A stretch of DNA of 64,000 nt from Pseudonocardia abyssalis (GCF_019263705.2 NZ_JADQDK010000001.1:3100001-3164000), one strand, 5' to 3'. Positions 1-8,259 are shown, counted from the first letter of the stretch. Translations and numbers: made by a program. Notes: generated by a model from the sequence alone, not told the origin.

Positions 1-113
1 CGTGACGTGCTCACCCGGCGGCTCGACCGCGACCACTGCCACGACGCGAGTGCCCGGTGTCGGGCCGGCCGACAGCCCCGGTCCGCCCGACACCCCCACT
101 CCAGGAGCACCCC

Positions 114-353
114 ATGTCCGAGACCACCATCGCCCGAACCCCCGCCCCCACCCGGGACGAGAACCGCCGCCGGATCGCCGACCGGCTGCTGAACTCGCTC
201 GAGGACCTCGTCCGCCGCCACCGCGCCCTCGCGCTGCACGGCAACCAGGCCGGGGAGAACATCGACCTGCACGCCGAGCTGATCGCCGCCGAGATGGCGC
301 ACGAGCTGGCCATGGCGCGCAGCGCCCTGCACCGGCACCCGCACCTCGGCTGA
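114..353 (+). CDS. Small helical hypothetical protein (79 aa)
   Basis: Short protein rich in Ala, Arg, Leu and Glu. I recognise no family. It looks like two amphipathic helices, roughly residues 13-42 and 49-74, joined by a Gly-Asn-Gln turn, with no signal peptide or membrane segment. The ATG at 114 is chosen over the GTG at 57 because an AGGAG Shine-Dalgarno lies about 7 nt upstream. It stands alone between the window edge and a convergent flavoprotein gene, and a REP-like palindrome follows its stop codon. Function unknown. Confidence 0.55.
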   Translation: MSETTIARTPAPTRDENRRRIADRLLNSLEDLVRRHRALALHGNQAGENIDLHAELIAAEMAHELAMARSALHRHPHLG

Positions 354-414
354 CCCGGCGCCGGTCGCCGCGGGCGCTCGACGAGGTGCACACCGACGGG
401 CCGCGCAGGGATCG

Positions 415-486
415 CACCGCACCGCCGTCGTGTCGACCGCACCGGCGTCGCAACAGCGGTGCGGTCCCGGCGACGACGGTGCGGTC
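415..486. repeat. REP-like nested palindrome, copy 1
   Basis: An outer arm with core ACCGCACCG (from 416) pairs with CGGTGCGGT near 477-485. An inner arm GACCGCACCG (435-444) pairs with CGGTGCGGTC (457-466). The same architecture recurs at 44640-44715 and 45677-45746. It lies between two convergent genes and could also terminate transcription. Confidence 0.6.
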
Positions 487-490
487 GGGC

Positions 491-2371
491 TCACGCCGCG
501 GCGGAGGCACCCCGTCCGGCGGGGAGGCTGCGCAGCACGGCGCGGGCGATCGCGTCGTTGTAGCGCAGGCTCTGGGCGTTCATGCCGGGCCGGGTGAACG
601 CGCCCGCCACCTTCACCGTGGTGTGCGGGCCCACCGCGAACCGTCGCGGATGCACCGCACCGTCGACGTCCACCAGCGCGCCGTCCTCGGGCCGCACCCG
701 GATCAGGCCGGTGTTGCGCAGGACGGTGCCGTCGGCGTCGATCAGGACGTCCTCGCTCACGCCGCCGCGGCGCACCAGGTCGGCGAGCAGGGGGTCGCTC
801 GTGCGCGCGGCGCTCGGGTCGGGCAGGCGCGCGTCGACGAGCGCGGTCGCGCGCACCGGTTCGGCGTCGGCGAGGGTCGCGCTGCCGGCGGCGAACGCGA
901 CCCTGCCGAGCTCATCCGGGGCGATGTCGACCCACATCCCCGCGCCCAGGAACTCGACGAACCCGGCACGCGACAACGCGAGCAGCTGACGCACCCGGAA
1001 CCCGGGCGGTCCGCTGGCCACGGAGTTGAAGAAGCTCTGCCACCACCCCATGTCCGACGCCCGCGAGCGCGCCGACAGCGATCCGGCCAGCCGCGTGGTC
1101 TCGCCGTAGACCGACAGCATCGCGACGAACGCACCGAGGTGCGCGGTGTGCCGGTCGTCGACGTGCTGGCGCAGGTCCTCCTCGATCCGCGCGCGCACCA
1201 GCGGCTGCAGGGACGCGAGATCGGGGGCGCTGAGGCCGTCGAGGGGTCGGTCGAGCGCGGCGAAGTCGATGCGGTCGACCGGGTCGGGCACGCTGTCGCG
1301 CAGCAGGGCGAGCATCGCCGGGGAGTCCCAGTCGAGCGGGGCGTAGGACTCCGCGAACTCCGCCCACGACACGGTGACCGCGTCGGGGTGGCCGAGGAAC
1401 AGCTCGTGGTACCAGCCCCAGGCGATCTCCTTGGCCATCAGCGGCCAGGCCTGCACCCGCAGGTCGACGTCACCGGCCGCGATCAGCGGGTCGACCGCGG
1501 CGGGCCCGAAGAAGCGCGGCAGCGGCGGGCGCCCGGCCCGGAGCGCGTAGTGGGTCTTGGAGTGGTAGGTCGACCCGCGCGGTGACCCGACGACCACGCG
1601 TGGCTCCTCCCCCGACGCGACATACCCGCCGTCGTCGGTGAACCTGCCGCCGCGGCCCTCGAAGAGCAGCACGACGAGGTCGACGAACGCGAGCCCCATC
1701 CCGCGCACGATCACGGTCTCACCCGGCGCGAGCACGGACAGGTCGGAGTCGGTGGTCTGCTCGGGCGGCAGGTAGCGCAGGCCGTGCTCCGCGGCGCGGG
1801 TGGCGATGGCGACCTCGTCGGCGGTCGGGGTGGCGTCGAGGTGGCCGGACGCGAGCACCACCGAGTCGACGCGCAGCGGCGGGGAGCCGTCGAGGTGCAC
1901 GATCTGCGTCTCGCCGTCCTCGGTGAGCCCGGTGGCGCGGGTGCGGTGCACGTGGGCGCGCATCCCGTCGGGCAGCCCGTCGATCACGCGCTGCAGCACC
2001 CACGCGAGGTAGGCGCTCTGCAGGCGGCGGCTGGGGAACGTGGCCGCGGTGACCGCCGCGAGCTCGTCGACCAGTTCGGGATCGACCTCGGGGCCCGTCC
2101 GGACCCAGTCCCACAGCGACGGACCGGGCACGACCGGGCCGTCGCAGACCACGGAGTCGTCGGTGAACATCGTGACGTCGGCGGCCATCGAGTTCATGGC
2201 CAGCAGCGGCGACTGCGCGTGCCGCCAGATCCGCCCGGCCCCGGCGGGGTAGGGGTCGATCAGGTGGACGTCGAGGCCCTCGGGGTGGAGTTCGGGGGCA
2301 CTCGCGGCGAGGCGCTCGAGCACCCCCGCACCACGGGGGCCGGCGCCGACGATCGCGATGGACGAGGTCAT
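491..2371 (-). CDS. FAD/NAD(P)-binding protein (NAD_binding_9 type)
   Basis: A 626-aa Rossmann-fold flavoprotein. The N-terminal dinucleotide-binding glycine motif GAGPRGAG (about residues 7-14) follows strand SIAIV, and an internal Gly-rich segment (VIVRGMGLAFVD) resembles the second nucleotide-binding region. This matches the FAD-NAD(P)-binding family (PF13454), related to lysine and ornithine N-hydroxylases but usually of unknown substrate. The ATG at 2371 is chosen over an upstream in-frame ATG because GAGGA precedes it and the Rossmann strand starts immediately. It is monocistronic, with 154 nt separating it from the upstream co-directional gene. The substrate cannot be told from sequence. 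Confidence 0.8.
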   Translation of the reverse strand: MTSSIAIVGAGPRGAGVLERLAASAPELHPEGLDVHLIDPYPAGAGRIWRHAQSPLLAMNSMAADVTMFTDDSVVCDGPVVPGPSLWDWVRTGPEVDPELVDELAAVTAATFPSRRLQSAYLAWVLQRVIDGLPDGMRAHVHRTRATGLTEDGETQIVHLDGSPPLRVDSVVLASGHLDATPTADEVAIATRAAEHGLRYLPPEQTTDSDLSVLAPGETVIVRGMGLAFVDLVVLLFEGRGGRFTDDGGYVASGEEPRVVVGSPRGSTYHSKTHYALRAGRPPLPRFFGPAAVDPLIAAGDVDLRVQAWPLMAKEIAWGWYHELFLGHPDAVTVSWAEFAESYAPLDWDSPAMLALLRDSVPDPVDRIDFAALDRPLDGLSAPDLASLQPLVRARIEEDLRQHVDDRHTAHLGAFVAMLSVYGETTRLAGSLSARSRASDMGWWQSFFNSVASGPPGFRVRQLLALSRAGFVEFLGAGMWVDIAPDELGRVAFAAGSATLADAEPVRATALVDARLPDPSAARTSDPLLADLVRRGGVSEDVLIDADGTVLRNTGLIRVRPEDGALVDVDGAVHPRRFAVGPHTTVKVAGAFTRPGMNAQSLRYNDAIARAVLRSLPAGRGASAAA

Positions 2372-2525
2372 GGGGTCCTCAGCTCGGAAGGGGGCGGACG
2401 ACGTCCGGCTCCTACAGCGCGGCACTCGTGCGGCACAGGTCGACGTGCCGCCTGCGCACGAGAGGTGTACCCATCCCCCGACCGTACGGCGGGAGGCACG
2501 GGGCGGCCAGTGGATCGGACGGCCG

Positions 2526-3254
2526 TCACGCCCCGACGGCGTCGATCAGCGCGGTCAGTGCCGCGACGACGCCGGCGTCGGGGACGTCGCGGCGGACCTC
2601 GACCATCAGCGCGCTCACCCGCGCGTCGACGCCGTACCGCGACAGGGGCACGTAGGCGCCGGAGAACGGGGTGTCCAGCGCGACGTCGGCGCCGAACGCC
2701 GTCCGCGCCGCGTCGACCAACCAGGGCGGGGTGTGGACGGGATCGGTGCCCAGGCAGATGCGTGGGCGGGGCCCGGAAGCGTGCAGCTCGTAGGGCAGGG
2801 GGGCGGTGGCGTAGGAGTGGACGTCGAGCAGCACGCAGCGCCCGGTGGCCGCGATGCGGCCGGTGACGGCCTCCTCCACCGCGGATGCCCACGGTGCGTA
2901 GAACGCGGCGAGCAGGGCCTCGCGGTGGGCCGCGTCGTCGGCCCGGATGCGCTGCCCGCGCGTGCCGTGGGTGTAGACCGCGGCCATCCCGACGGCCGCC
3001 ATCTCCTCGCGGTCGTCCGGGAAGCGCTCCACGTCGACGACGAACCGCGACACCGGGTTCACCAGCACCCACGGCGGCACCCGGGCGGCGGCGGCGGCGG
3101 ACGCGGCGACGGCGTCGGTGCGGTGGTCGGTCAGCGCGGCGATCTCGACGGCCAGAGCGGCGTCGTCGGGCAGCAGGTGGGGACGGGTCCAGGCCGGGAT
3201 CCGCGTCCCGGCGTGCGGGACGTGCAGCAGGACCGGGCTCCGGGGATCACCCAC
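2526..3254 (-). CDS. N-formylglutamate amidohydrolase family protein
   Basis: A 242-aa zinc-hydrolase-like protein of the N-formylglutamate amidohydrolase (HutG/FGase) family, which releases formate from N-formyl-glutamate or related amides. The family N-terminus VLLHVPHAG is present, with DVHSYAT and the DTPFSGAYVP segment further on. The GTG start at 3254 overlaps the end of the upstream TetR gene by 8 nt, so the two are translationally coupled as the last members of a four-gene ABC/TetR operon. No hut genes are nearby, so a role in histidine degradation is not supported. The operon instead suggests a detoxification or cell-envelope amide as substrate (inference). Confidence 0.8.
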   Translation of the reverse strand: MGDPRSPVLLHVPHAGTRIPAWTRPHLLPDDAALAVEIAALTDHRTDAVAASAAAAARVPPWVLVNPVSRFVVDVERFPDDREEMAAVGMAAVYTHGTRGQRIRADDAAHREALLAAFYAPWASAVEEAVTGRIAATGRCVLLDVHSYATAPLPYELHASGPRPRICLGTDPVHTPPWLVDAARTAFGADVALDTPFSGAYVPLSRYGVDARVSALMVEVRRDVPDAGVVAALTALIDAVGA

Positions 3255-3837
3255 GCAGCATCCGCAGCACCGCGGTCTCCAGCTCGGCCGCCGCCGCGTC
3301 GAGGTCGAACGCCGCATCGCCGAGCCATTCGGCCGCGACGGCGTCCAGCGCCCCGGAGACGATGACGGCCAGCGCGCGCGGGTCGAACGCACGGAACACC
3401 CCGGCCGCCTGCCCGTCGGCCAGGATCCCGGCGACGGCCTGCCAGCGGCTCGCCGCCGCAGGAGACCCCGGCGCCGGGGCGTCCCGGTCGGCCACCAGGC
3501 CCTCCACCAGCACCTTCATCCGCGCGGGATGGGCGCGCAGGTGCGCGAGCGAGGAGTGCAGGTAGGCCAGCAGCATCGCCTCCGGTCCGTCGGCCGCGTC
3601 GACCGCCGCACCGACGTCGGCCACGAACCCGTCGACGACGTCGGCGAACGTCGCCGCCACCACCTCGTCCTTGCTGGCGAAGTGGTAGAGCACCGACGCC
3701 TTCGAGATACCCGACCGCGCCGCGATCGCGGACAGCGACGTGCCCGCGTAGCCGCGCTCGGCGACCAGCTCGATGGTGCCGTCGATGATCTGGCGGCGGC
3801 GCGCCTGCTCGGTGAAGGTGCGGGGCCGGTCGCTCAC
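3247..3837 (-). CDS. TetR family transcriptional regulator
   Basis: A 196-aa repressor. The N-terminal helix-turn-helix covers about residues 15-60, with GYAGTSLSAIAARSGISKAS followed by LYHFASKDE, the standard TetR recognition-helix signature. An all-helical ligand and dimerisation domain follows. The GTG start lies 10 nt after the ABC permease stop, so the regulator is cotranscribed with the transporter. Two TetR-type palindromes at 5453-5488, in front of the first gene of the operon, are its probable autoregulatory sites. The inducing ligand is unknown. Confidence 0.9.
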   Translation of the reverse strand: MSDRPRTFTEQARRRQIIDGTIELVAERGYAGTSLSAIAARSGISKASVLYHFASKDEVVAATFADVVDGFVADVGAAVDAADGPEAMLLAYLHSSLAHLRAHPARMKVLVEGLVADRDAPAPGSPAAASRWQAVAGILADGQAAGVFRAFDPRALAVIVSGALDAVAAEWLGDAAFDLDAAAAELETAVLRMLRG

Positions 3838-3847
3838 GGCAGGATCT

Positions 3848-4558
3848 TCACACGTCCCGGGTGCGGAGCCGGTGCAGCGCCAGCGAGCCGAGGACCCCCA
3901 GCCAGGCCAGCAGCGACAGTGCGCCTGGCAGCGCCCCGCCCCCCTCGGCTCCCGAGATGCCGTGCAGCGCGGCGGTGGGCAGCAGCGGGACCAGTAGGTC
4001 GACACCCGGGATCCACCCCGCGACCGTCGGCGATGCGATCAGCACGAGGGCCGCGACGACCCCGCCCCCGGTGCTGCGCAGCGCCGTCGCCGCGGCCAGC
4101 GCGACCAGCGCCTGGAAGACGGGGGTGAGCGCCGACCCGGCGACCGGGCGCAGGTCGAACCCGCCGCCGAACGCGGTCCCGACCAGCACGCACAGCACCG
4201 CCGCGACGGCCGCCACCCCGGTGGCGACGACCGTCACCACCACCGCCTTGGCCACGAGCACCCGCCCGCGCCGGGGCGTCAGCAGGTGGGTCGCCTGCAC
4301 GAGCCCCGTGGCGTACTCCGACCCGGCGAACGAGGCCGCCGCGACGACCAGCACGAGCGCCGCGGCGTCGAGACCGAGCAGGGCCACGCCGAGCACTTCG
4401 GCCGGCGTCAGTTCCGCGGCGGTGGCGCCCTGCGTGACCGGGAGGCTGACGAGGAACAGCAGCGCGGTCGCGACGGCCGCGAGCACCGCCGCCCCCGCGA
4501 GGACCGGGAGCGAGCGGACGGAGGTGAACTTGATGGTCTCCGAGCGGACGGTGGTCAT
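3848..4558 (-). CDS. ABC transporter permease (ABC-2 type)
   Basis: A 236-aa integral membrane protein with about six hydrophobic segments, starting with a short cytoplasmic N-terminus (SETIKFTSVRS) typical of ABC-2/bacitracin-type permeases that drive export. It is coupled to the upstream ATPase gene by an ATGA overlap and followed after 10 nt by the TetR gene. It would form a heteromeric exporter with the ATPase. The substrate is unknown. Confidence 0.88.
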   Translation of the reverse strand: MTTVRSETIKFTSVRSLPVLAGAAVLAAVATALLFLVSLPVTQGATAAELTPAEVLGVALLGLDAAALVLVVAAASFAGSEYATGLVQATHLLTPRRGRVLVAKAVVVTVVATGVAAVAAVLCVLVGTAFGGGFDLRPVAGSALTPVFQALVALAAATALRSTGGGVVAALVLIASPTVAGWIPGVDLLVPLLPTAALHGISGAEGGGALPGALSLLAWLGVLGSLALHRLRTRDV

Positions 4559-5442
4559 GACTTCTCCGATGTGAGGGCCAGGAAGGACTCCTCCAGCCCA
4601 CTCGCCGTCACGGTGAGCGCGCCGAGGGCGATGCCGTGCCGCCGCGCGAGCCGGCCGATGTCGTCGGCGCCGACGCCGTGGCAGGCGAGCCCGTCGTCGG
4701 TGGTGGAGACCCGCGCCCCCACCCCGGTGAGGAGCGTGCCGAGCCGGTGGGTCTCCCCCGCGTCGACGGCCCGCGTGTGCACCGTGGTGGTGCGACCGCG
4801 CAGCGCGGAGACCTCGAGCGCGTCGATCAGCCGACCCTTCCCGATCACGACGACCCGCTGCGCCGTCGCCTCCATCTCGTGCAACAGGTGACTGGAGACG
4901 AACACGGTGCGGCCCTGCGCGGCGAGGTCGTGGAGCAGCGTGCGGACCCACGCGATGCCCTGGGGGTCGAGCCCGTTGAGCGGCTCGTCGAGGACGAGGA
5001 CGTCCGGGTCGCCGAGCAGCGCCCCGGCGATCCCGACGCGCTGGCGCATGCCGAGCGAGAACGTGCCGATCCGCCGCCCTGCCGCGTCCGCGACCCCGGC
5101 CAGGCCCAGCACCTCCTCCACCCGCGCCCGCGGGAGCCCGGCGGCCTCGGCCATCCAGCGCAGGTGGGCACGGGCGGTGCGGCCCGGGTGCATGCAGCGC
5201 GGGTCGAGCAGCGCCCCCACCTCCCGGGCGGGCGAGGCCAGCTCCCGGTACGGCCGGCCCGCGACCGTCGCCGTCCCGGAGGTGGGCGCGTCGAGTCCCA
5301 GCACCATCCGCATCGTCGTGGACTTCCCCGCGCCGTTGGCGCCGAGGAACCCGGTGACCGCCCCGGGTGTGACGTCGAACGTCAGGTCGTCGACGGCGGT
5401 CACCTCGCCGAAGCGCTTCGTCAGGCCGCGTACCTGGATCAT
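4555..5442 (-). CDS. ABC transporter ATP-binding protein
   Basis: A 295-aa ATPase of the drug/antibiotic-exporter subfamily. Visible motifs are Walker A GANGAGKST (34-42), signature SLGMRQR (129-135), Walker B VLVLDE (148-153) and the switch His in SSHLLHE. The roughly 80-residue C-terminal extension is usual for this subfamily. The ATG is preceded by a strong AGGAGG-type Shine-Dalgarno. It is the first gene of the operon ABC ATPase, permease, TetR, N-formylglutamate amidohydrolase. Two TetR-type palindromes flank the likely -10 element upstream. Confidence 0.92.
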   Translation of the reverse strand: MIQVRGLTKRFGEVTAVDDLTFDVTPGAVTGFLGANGAGKSTTMRMVLGLDAPTSGTATVAGRPYRELASPAREVGALLDPRCMHPGRTARAHLRWMAEAAGLPRARVEEVLGLAGVADAAGRRIGTFSLGMRQRVGIAGALLGDPDVLVLDEPLNGLDPQGIAWVRTLLHDLAAQGRTVFVSSHLLHEMEATAQRVVVIGKGRLIDALEVSALRGRTTTVHTRAVDAGETHRLGTLLTGVGARVSTTDDGLACHGVGADDIGRLARRHGIALGALTVTASGLEESFLALTSEKS

Positions 5443-5452
5443 CTCTCCTCCT

Positions 5453-5488
5453 CTGACCGATCGGTAGCTTACCTGACCGAGCGGTCAG
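5453..5488 (-). promoter_or_regulatory. Tandem TetR-type operators over the ABC operon promoter
   Basis: ACCGATCGGT (5456-5465) is a perfect palindrome. CTGACCG-AG-CGGTCAG (5473-5488) has perfect 7-nt arms. They share the half-site CTGACCG and are centred about 20 bp apart. A TAAGCT sequence (complement of 5466-5471), a good -10 for the minus-strand operon, lies between them, so bound repressor would block it. Confidence 0.65.
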
Positions 5489-5536
5489 ATGACTGGTCGG
5501 TTGACGCTCCCCGGTCCCGGTGCTGGAGTGGAGTGC

Positions 5537-5620
5537 ATGTCCGTCCGGGTCCCGTTGGTGAGCCGACGGCACGTCGACCTCGGTCGCGTGTGGTCGGCGG
5601 GGTGTCCGGGCCGCCGCTGA
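5537..5620 (+). CDS. Putative sulfur-type leader peptide upstream of SsuD-like gene (27 aa)
   Basis: A tiny ORF with a GGAG Shine-Dalgarno. Its centre reads SRRHVDLGRVWSAGC, matching the pattern R-R-x-H-V-D-L-x-R-V-x-S-x-x-C seen in short actinobacterial leader peptides in front of sulfur-metabolism genes (recalled from annotated Streptomyces genomes). The single Cys is codon 23 of 27. It ends 33 nt before the monooxygenase start. A second peptide of the same pattern precedes the OsmC gene at 6834. It probably acts in cis by ribosome stalling or attenuation on Cys or tRNA-Cys supply (inference). Confidence 0.6.
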   Translation: MSVRVPLVSRRHVDLGRVWSAGCPGRR

Positions 5621-5653
5621 CCGGCCGCCCACCCCCGCCACGGAAGGACCCCC

Positions 5654-6763
5654 ATGCCCGTCGAGTTCCTCGGCATCGGCGCCACCCACAACGGCTCCGA
5701 GACCGACGTCCGCACCGGACCCGCTTTCGACCGCGACTACACGCTCGCCCTCGCCAGGGCGCACGAGGACACCGGCTGGGACCGTGTCCTCACCGCCTAC
5801 GGCTCGGGCAGCCCCGATCCCGCACAGGCCGCCGCCCTGATCGCGTGCAACACCGACCGGCTGCAGTTGCTGCTCGCCCACCGCCCCAACGTCTCCCACC
5901 CGACGTTCGCGGCGAAGACGGTGGCCACGCTCGACCAGATCAGCGGCGGCCGGCTCACGCTGCACGTGATCACCGGCGGCAACGACCACGAGCAGCAGCG
6001 CGAGGGCGACACCCTGCCCAAGGACCAGCGCTACGCCCGCACCCGCGAGGCCATCCAGATCTACAAGAAGGCGTGGACTCAGCGCGAGCCGTTCGACTTC
6101 CACGGCGAGCACTACTCCTTCGACGACTTCGTGCTCGACGTCGAGCCGTTCCAGCAGCCGCGGCCGCAGATCTCGTTCGGCGGGTCGTCGGCCGCGGCCT
6201 ACCGGGTGGGCGCGGAGGAGGCCGACGTCTACGCGCTGTGGGGCGAGCCGCTGGCCGGCACCGCGGAGCAGATCGCGACGATCACCGACCTCGCCCGCGC
6301 CGCGGGCCGGGAGGCGCCGCGGTTCCAGGTGGCGTTCCGCCCGATCCTCGGCCGCACCGAGGAGCAGGCGTGGGAGAAGGCGTACGCCACCGTCGCCCGG
6401 ATCCAGGACCGGACGCAGGGCGGCACGTCGGCGCTCACCCGCCGCCACAAGCTCACCGACCCGGAGAACGCGGGCTCGCAGCGGCTGCTCGCCGTCGCCG
6501 CGCAGGGCGAGCGGCACGACCGGGCCCTGTGGACGGTCACCGCGCAGGCGACGGGCGGGGCCGGGAACTCCACGGCGCTCGTCGGCACTCCGGAGACGGT
6601 CGCCGCGGCCCTGCTGGACTACTACGACCTGGGCGTCCGCATCCTCTCCGCACGGGGCTACGACCTGCTGGAGGACGCGAAGGAGTTCGGCCGCGAGGTC
6701 ATCCCGCTGGTCCGCGCGGAGGTCGCGCGTCGGGACGCGCAGCTTTCGGCCGTGCCCGCCTGA
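5654..6763 (+). CDS. LLM-class flavin-dependent monooxygenase (alkanesulfonate monooxygenase-like)
   Basis: A 369-aa TIM-barrel enzyme of the bacterial luciferase-like family, closest in pattern to FMNH2-dependent alkanesulfonate monooxygenase (SsuD), which frees sulfite from organosulfonates. Typical segments are LARAHEDTGWDRVLTAYGSGSPDP, the HPTFAAKTVATLDQISGGR helix and HVITGGND. An AAGGA Shine-Dalgarno precedes the ATG. The sulfur-type leader peptide just upstream supports a role in sulfur scavenging. No ssuABC transporter or flavin reductase is adjacent, so electrons must come from elsewhere. Confidence 0.85.
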   Translation: MPVEFLGIGATHNGSETDVRTGPAFDRDYTLALARAHEDTGWDRVLTAYGSGSPDPAQAAALIACNTDRLQLLLAHRPNVSHPTFAAKTVATLDQISGGRLTLHVITGGNDHEQQREGDTLPKDQRYARTREAIQIYKKAWTQREPFDFHGEHYSFDDFVLDVEPFQQPRPQISFGGSSAAAYRVGAEEADVYALWGEPLAGTAEQIATITDLARAAGREAPRFQVAFRPILGRTEEQAWEKAYATVARIQDRTQGGTSALTRRHKLTDPENAGSQRLLAVAAQGERHDRALWTVTAQATGGAGNSTALVGTPETVAAALLDYYDLGVRILSARGYDLLEDAKEFGREVIPLVRAEVARRDAQLSAVPA

Positions 6764-6777
6764 CGGTTCACCGGACG

Positions 6778-6803
6778 TGCGCCATCCCATCGCGTGTGGC
6801 GCA
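6778..6803. terminator. Hairpin after the monooxygenase gene
   Basis: TGCGCCA (6778-6784) pairs perfectly with TGGCGCA (6797-6803) around a 12-nt loop, 15 nt after the stop codon and 31 nt before the next leader peptide. There is no U-tract. It could be a terminator or a regulator site for the next unit. Confidence 0.4.
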
Positions 6804-6833
6804 TCTCCGGTGGACCCGGTTGACTGTGCAACC

Positions 6834-6908
6834 GTGACGATCGATCCGGGTCTCGTGCGCCGCCTGCACGTCGACCTGATGCGCCTGGGTTCCTCCAGCT
6901 GTCGCTGA
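6834..6908 (+). CDS. Putative sulfur-type leader peptide upstream of OsmC gene (24 aa)
   Basis: A GTG-started ORF whose second half reads VRRLHVDLMRLGSSSCR before the stop, the same R-x-H-V-D-L-x-R...C pattern as the peptide at 5537. Cys is the second-to-last residue. No Shine-Dalgarno is visible, so translation may be leaderless. It ends 46 nt before the OsmC start. Two members of one leader family in 1.4 kb, each before a sulfur-related enzyme, argue against chance. Confidence 0.55.
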   Translation: MTIDPGLVRRLHVDLMRLGSSSCR

Positions 6909-6954
6909 TCCGGTCCGTCCCTCCCCTCATTCGCACCACCCCTGGAGCACAGCC

Positions 6955-7410
6955 ATGCCTCTCGTCAACTTCGCCGTGAGCGGTGCCGGTACCGGCGTCG
7001 CGCAGACCGTCTCCGTCAAGGGCGCCGACTACGTCATCGAGACCGACGCCTACGAGGCGTTCGGCGGGCAGGACGCCCACCCGAGCCCGCTGGCCTACAC
7101 CCTCGCCTCGCTCAGCTCGTGCAACCAGGTCACCTCGTCGATCGTGGCCCAGGAGCTCGGCATCACGATCGAGGCCGTCAGGTTCGACGTCTCGTCCGAC
7201 TTCGACCCCACCGTCATGACCACGGGCAAGGGCACCGCGGACGCCACGTTCCAGAACCTGGTCATCACCGCGGAGATCACCACCGACGCGAGCGCCGACC
7301 AGTTCGACACGCTGCGCGACGAGACCGCCCGCCGCTGCCCGGTCAGCGTGCTGTTCGCCCGCGCCGGTGTGAAGATCACCAACGACTGGACGCAGGTCAA
7401 GCCCGCCTGA
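6955..7410 (+). CDS. OsmC family protein
   Basis: A 151-aa OsmC/Ohr-superfamily protein, a thiol-dependent peroxidase fold. The two reactive cysteines sit in the expected contexts, SLSSCNQVTSS (C56) and ARRCPVSVLF (C128). The ATG follows a GGAG Shine-Dalgarno. Family members reduce organic hydroperoxides or, in some subfamilies, handle activated sulfur species. The sulfur-type leader peptide immediately upstream favours a link to cysteine or sulfur status over a general peroxide response (inference). Confidence 0.85.
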   Translation: MPLVNFAVSGAGTGVAQTVSVKGADYVIETDAYEAFGGQDAHPSPLAYTLASLSSCNQVTSSIVAQELGITIEAVRFDVSSDFDPTVMTTGKGTADATFQNLVITAEITTDASADQFDTLRDETARRCPVSVLFARAGVKITNDWTQVKPA

Positions 7411-7452
7411 TGTCTTACCCCTGAGGTCATCGAACCGCGTCGCGGTGGTCGC

Positions 7453-7458
7453 TAGCGT
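7453..7458 (+). promoter_or_regulatory. -10 element for a leaderless XRE transcript
   Basis: TAGCGT fits the actinobacterial TAnnnT -10 and ends 6 nt before the ATG at 7465, so transcription would begin at or next to the start codon. No Shine-Dalgarno is present. Confidence 0.45.
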
Positions 7459-7464
7459 CGGCCC

Positions 7465-8259
7465 ATGACCACCGCGACCACCTCGGCGTCGGCCTTCGGC
7501 TCCCTGCTCCGCGACTGGCGGCGCCGCCGTCGGCTGACCCAGCTCGACCTCGGCCTCGCCGCCGAGGTCTCCGCACGGCACCTCAGCTTCCTGGAGACCG
7601 GCCGGTCGAAGCCGAGCCGGGAGATGGTCCTGCACCTGTCGGAGGAGCTGGACGTGCCGCTGCGCGCCCGCAACGAGCTGATGACGGCCGCCGGCTACGC
7701 CCCGGCCTACACCCACCACGGCCTCGACGACGCCGAGCTGACCGAGGTCCGCGCGTCACTGCAGCGGGTGCTCGACGGGCACACGCCCTACCCCGCCGTC
7801 CTCGTCGACGGCATGTGGAACCTGTTGGCCGCCAACGTCTCCGTCGGCGTGCTCACCGAGCTGGTCGACCCGGACCTGCTCGCGGGGCCGGTCAACATCC
7901 TGCGGCTCGCCCTGCACCCGCGCGGGCTCGCACCGCACGTCGTCGACCTGCCGGAGTACGCGGCACACCTGGTCTCGCGGGTGCGGCGACAGTCGGAGCG
8001 GTCGGCGACGACGGGCCTGCGGGCGATCCTCGGCGAGGCCGTGGAGTTCTGCCGGGTCCAGGGCCTCGACCCGGCGGCCCAGCCCCGCGACCGGATCGTG
8101 CTGCCGCTGCGGCTGCGCCATCCCGACCAGGAGCTGACGTTCTTCTCCACCGTCGCCGTGCTCGGCGCCCCGCTCGACGTCACCCTCGACGAGGTCTGCA
8201 TCGAGTCGTTCTTCCCCGCCGACGCCGCGACCGCCGAGTATCTGCGGCAGCGCGCGTAA
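7465..8259 (+). CDS. XRE family regulator with MmyB-like ligand-binding domain
   Basis: A 264-aa regulator. The N-terminal HTH_XRE covers about residues 10-65 (LTQLDLGLAAEVSARHLSFLETGRSKPSREM). The C-terminal MmyB-like PAS domain (about 95-260) contains the typical VDGMWNLLAANVS and LRHPDQELTFFSTVAVLGAPLDVTLDEV segments. This family is abundant in actinomycetes, commonly sits beside an oxidoreductase gene and may sense a fatty-acid-like ligand. The nearest candidate targets are the OsmC gene upstream and the ABC transporter downstream. Confidence 0.9.
   Translation: MTTATTSASAFGSLLRDWRRRRRLTQLDLGLAAEVSARHLSFLETGRSKPSREMVLHLSEELDVPLRARNELMTAAGYAPAYTHHGLDDAELTEVRASLQRVLDGHTPYPAVLVDGMWNLLAANVSVGVLTELVDPDLLAGPVNILRLALHPRGLAPHVVDLPEYAAHLVSRVRRQSERSATTGLRAILGEAVEFCRVQGLDPAAQPRDRIVLPLRLRHPDQELTFFSTVAVLGAPLDVTLDEVCIESFFPADAATAEYLRQRA

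Noticed and set aside
1-192. A truncated gene entering from the left edge
   Set aside because: The frame open from the edge is low-complexity and would overlap the better-supported 79-aa gene. Too little sequence to judge.
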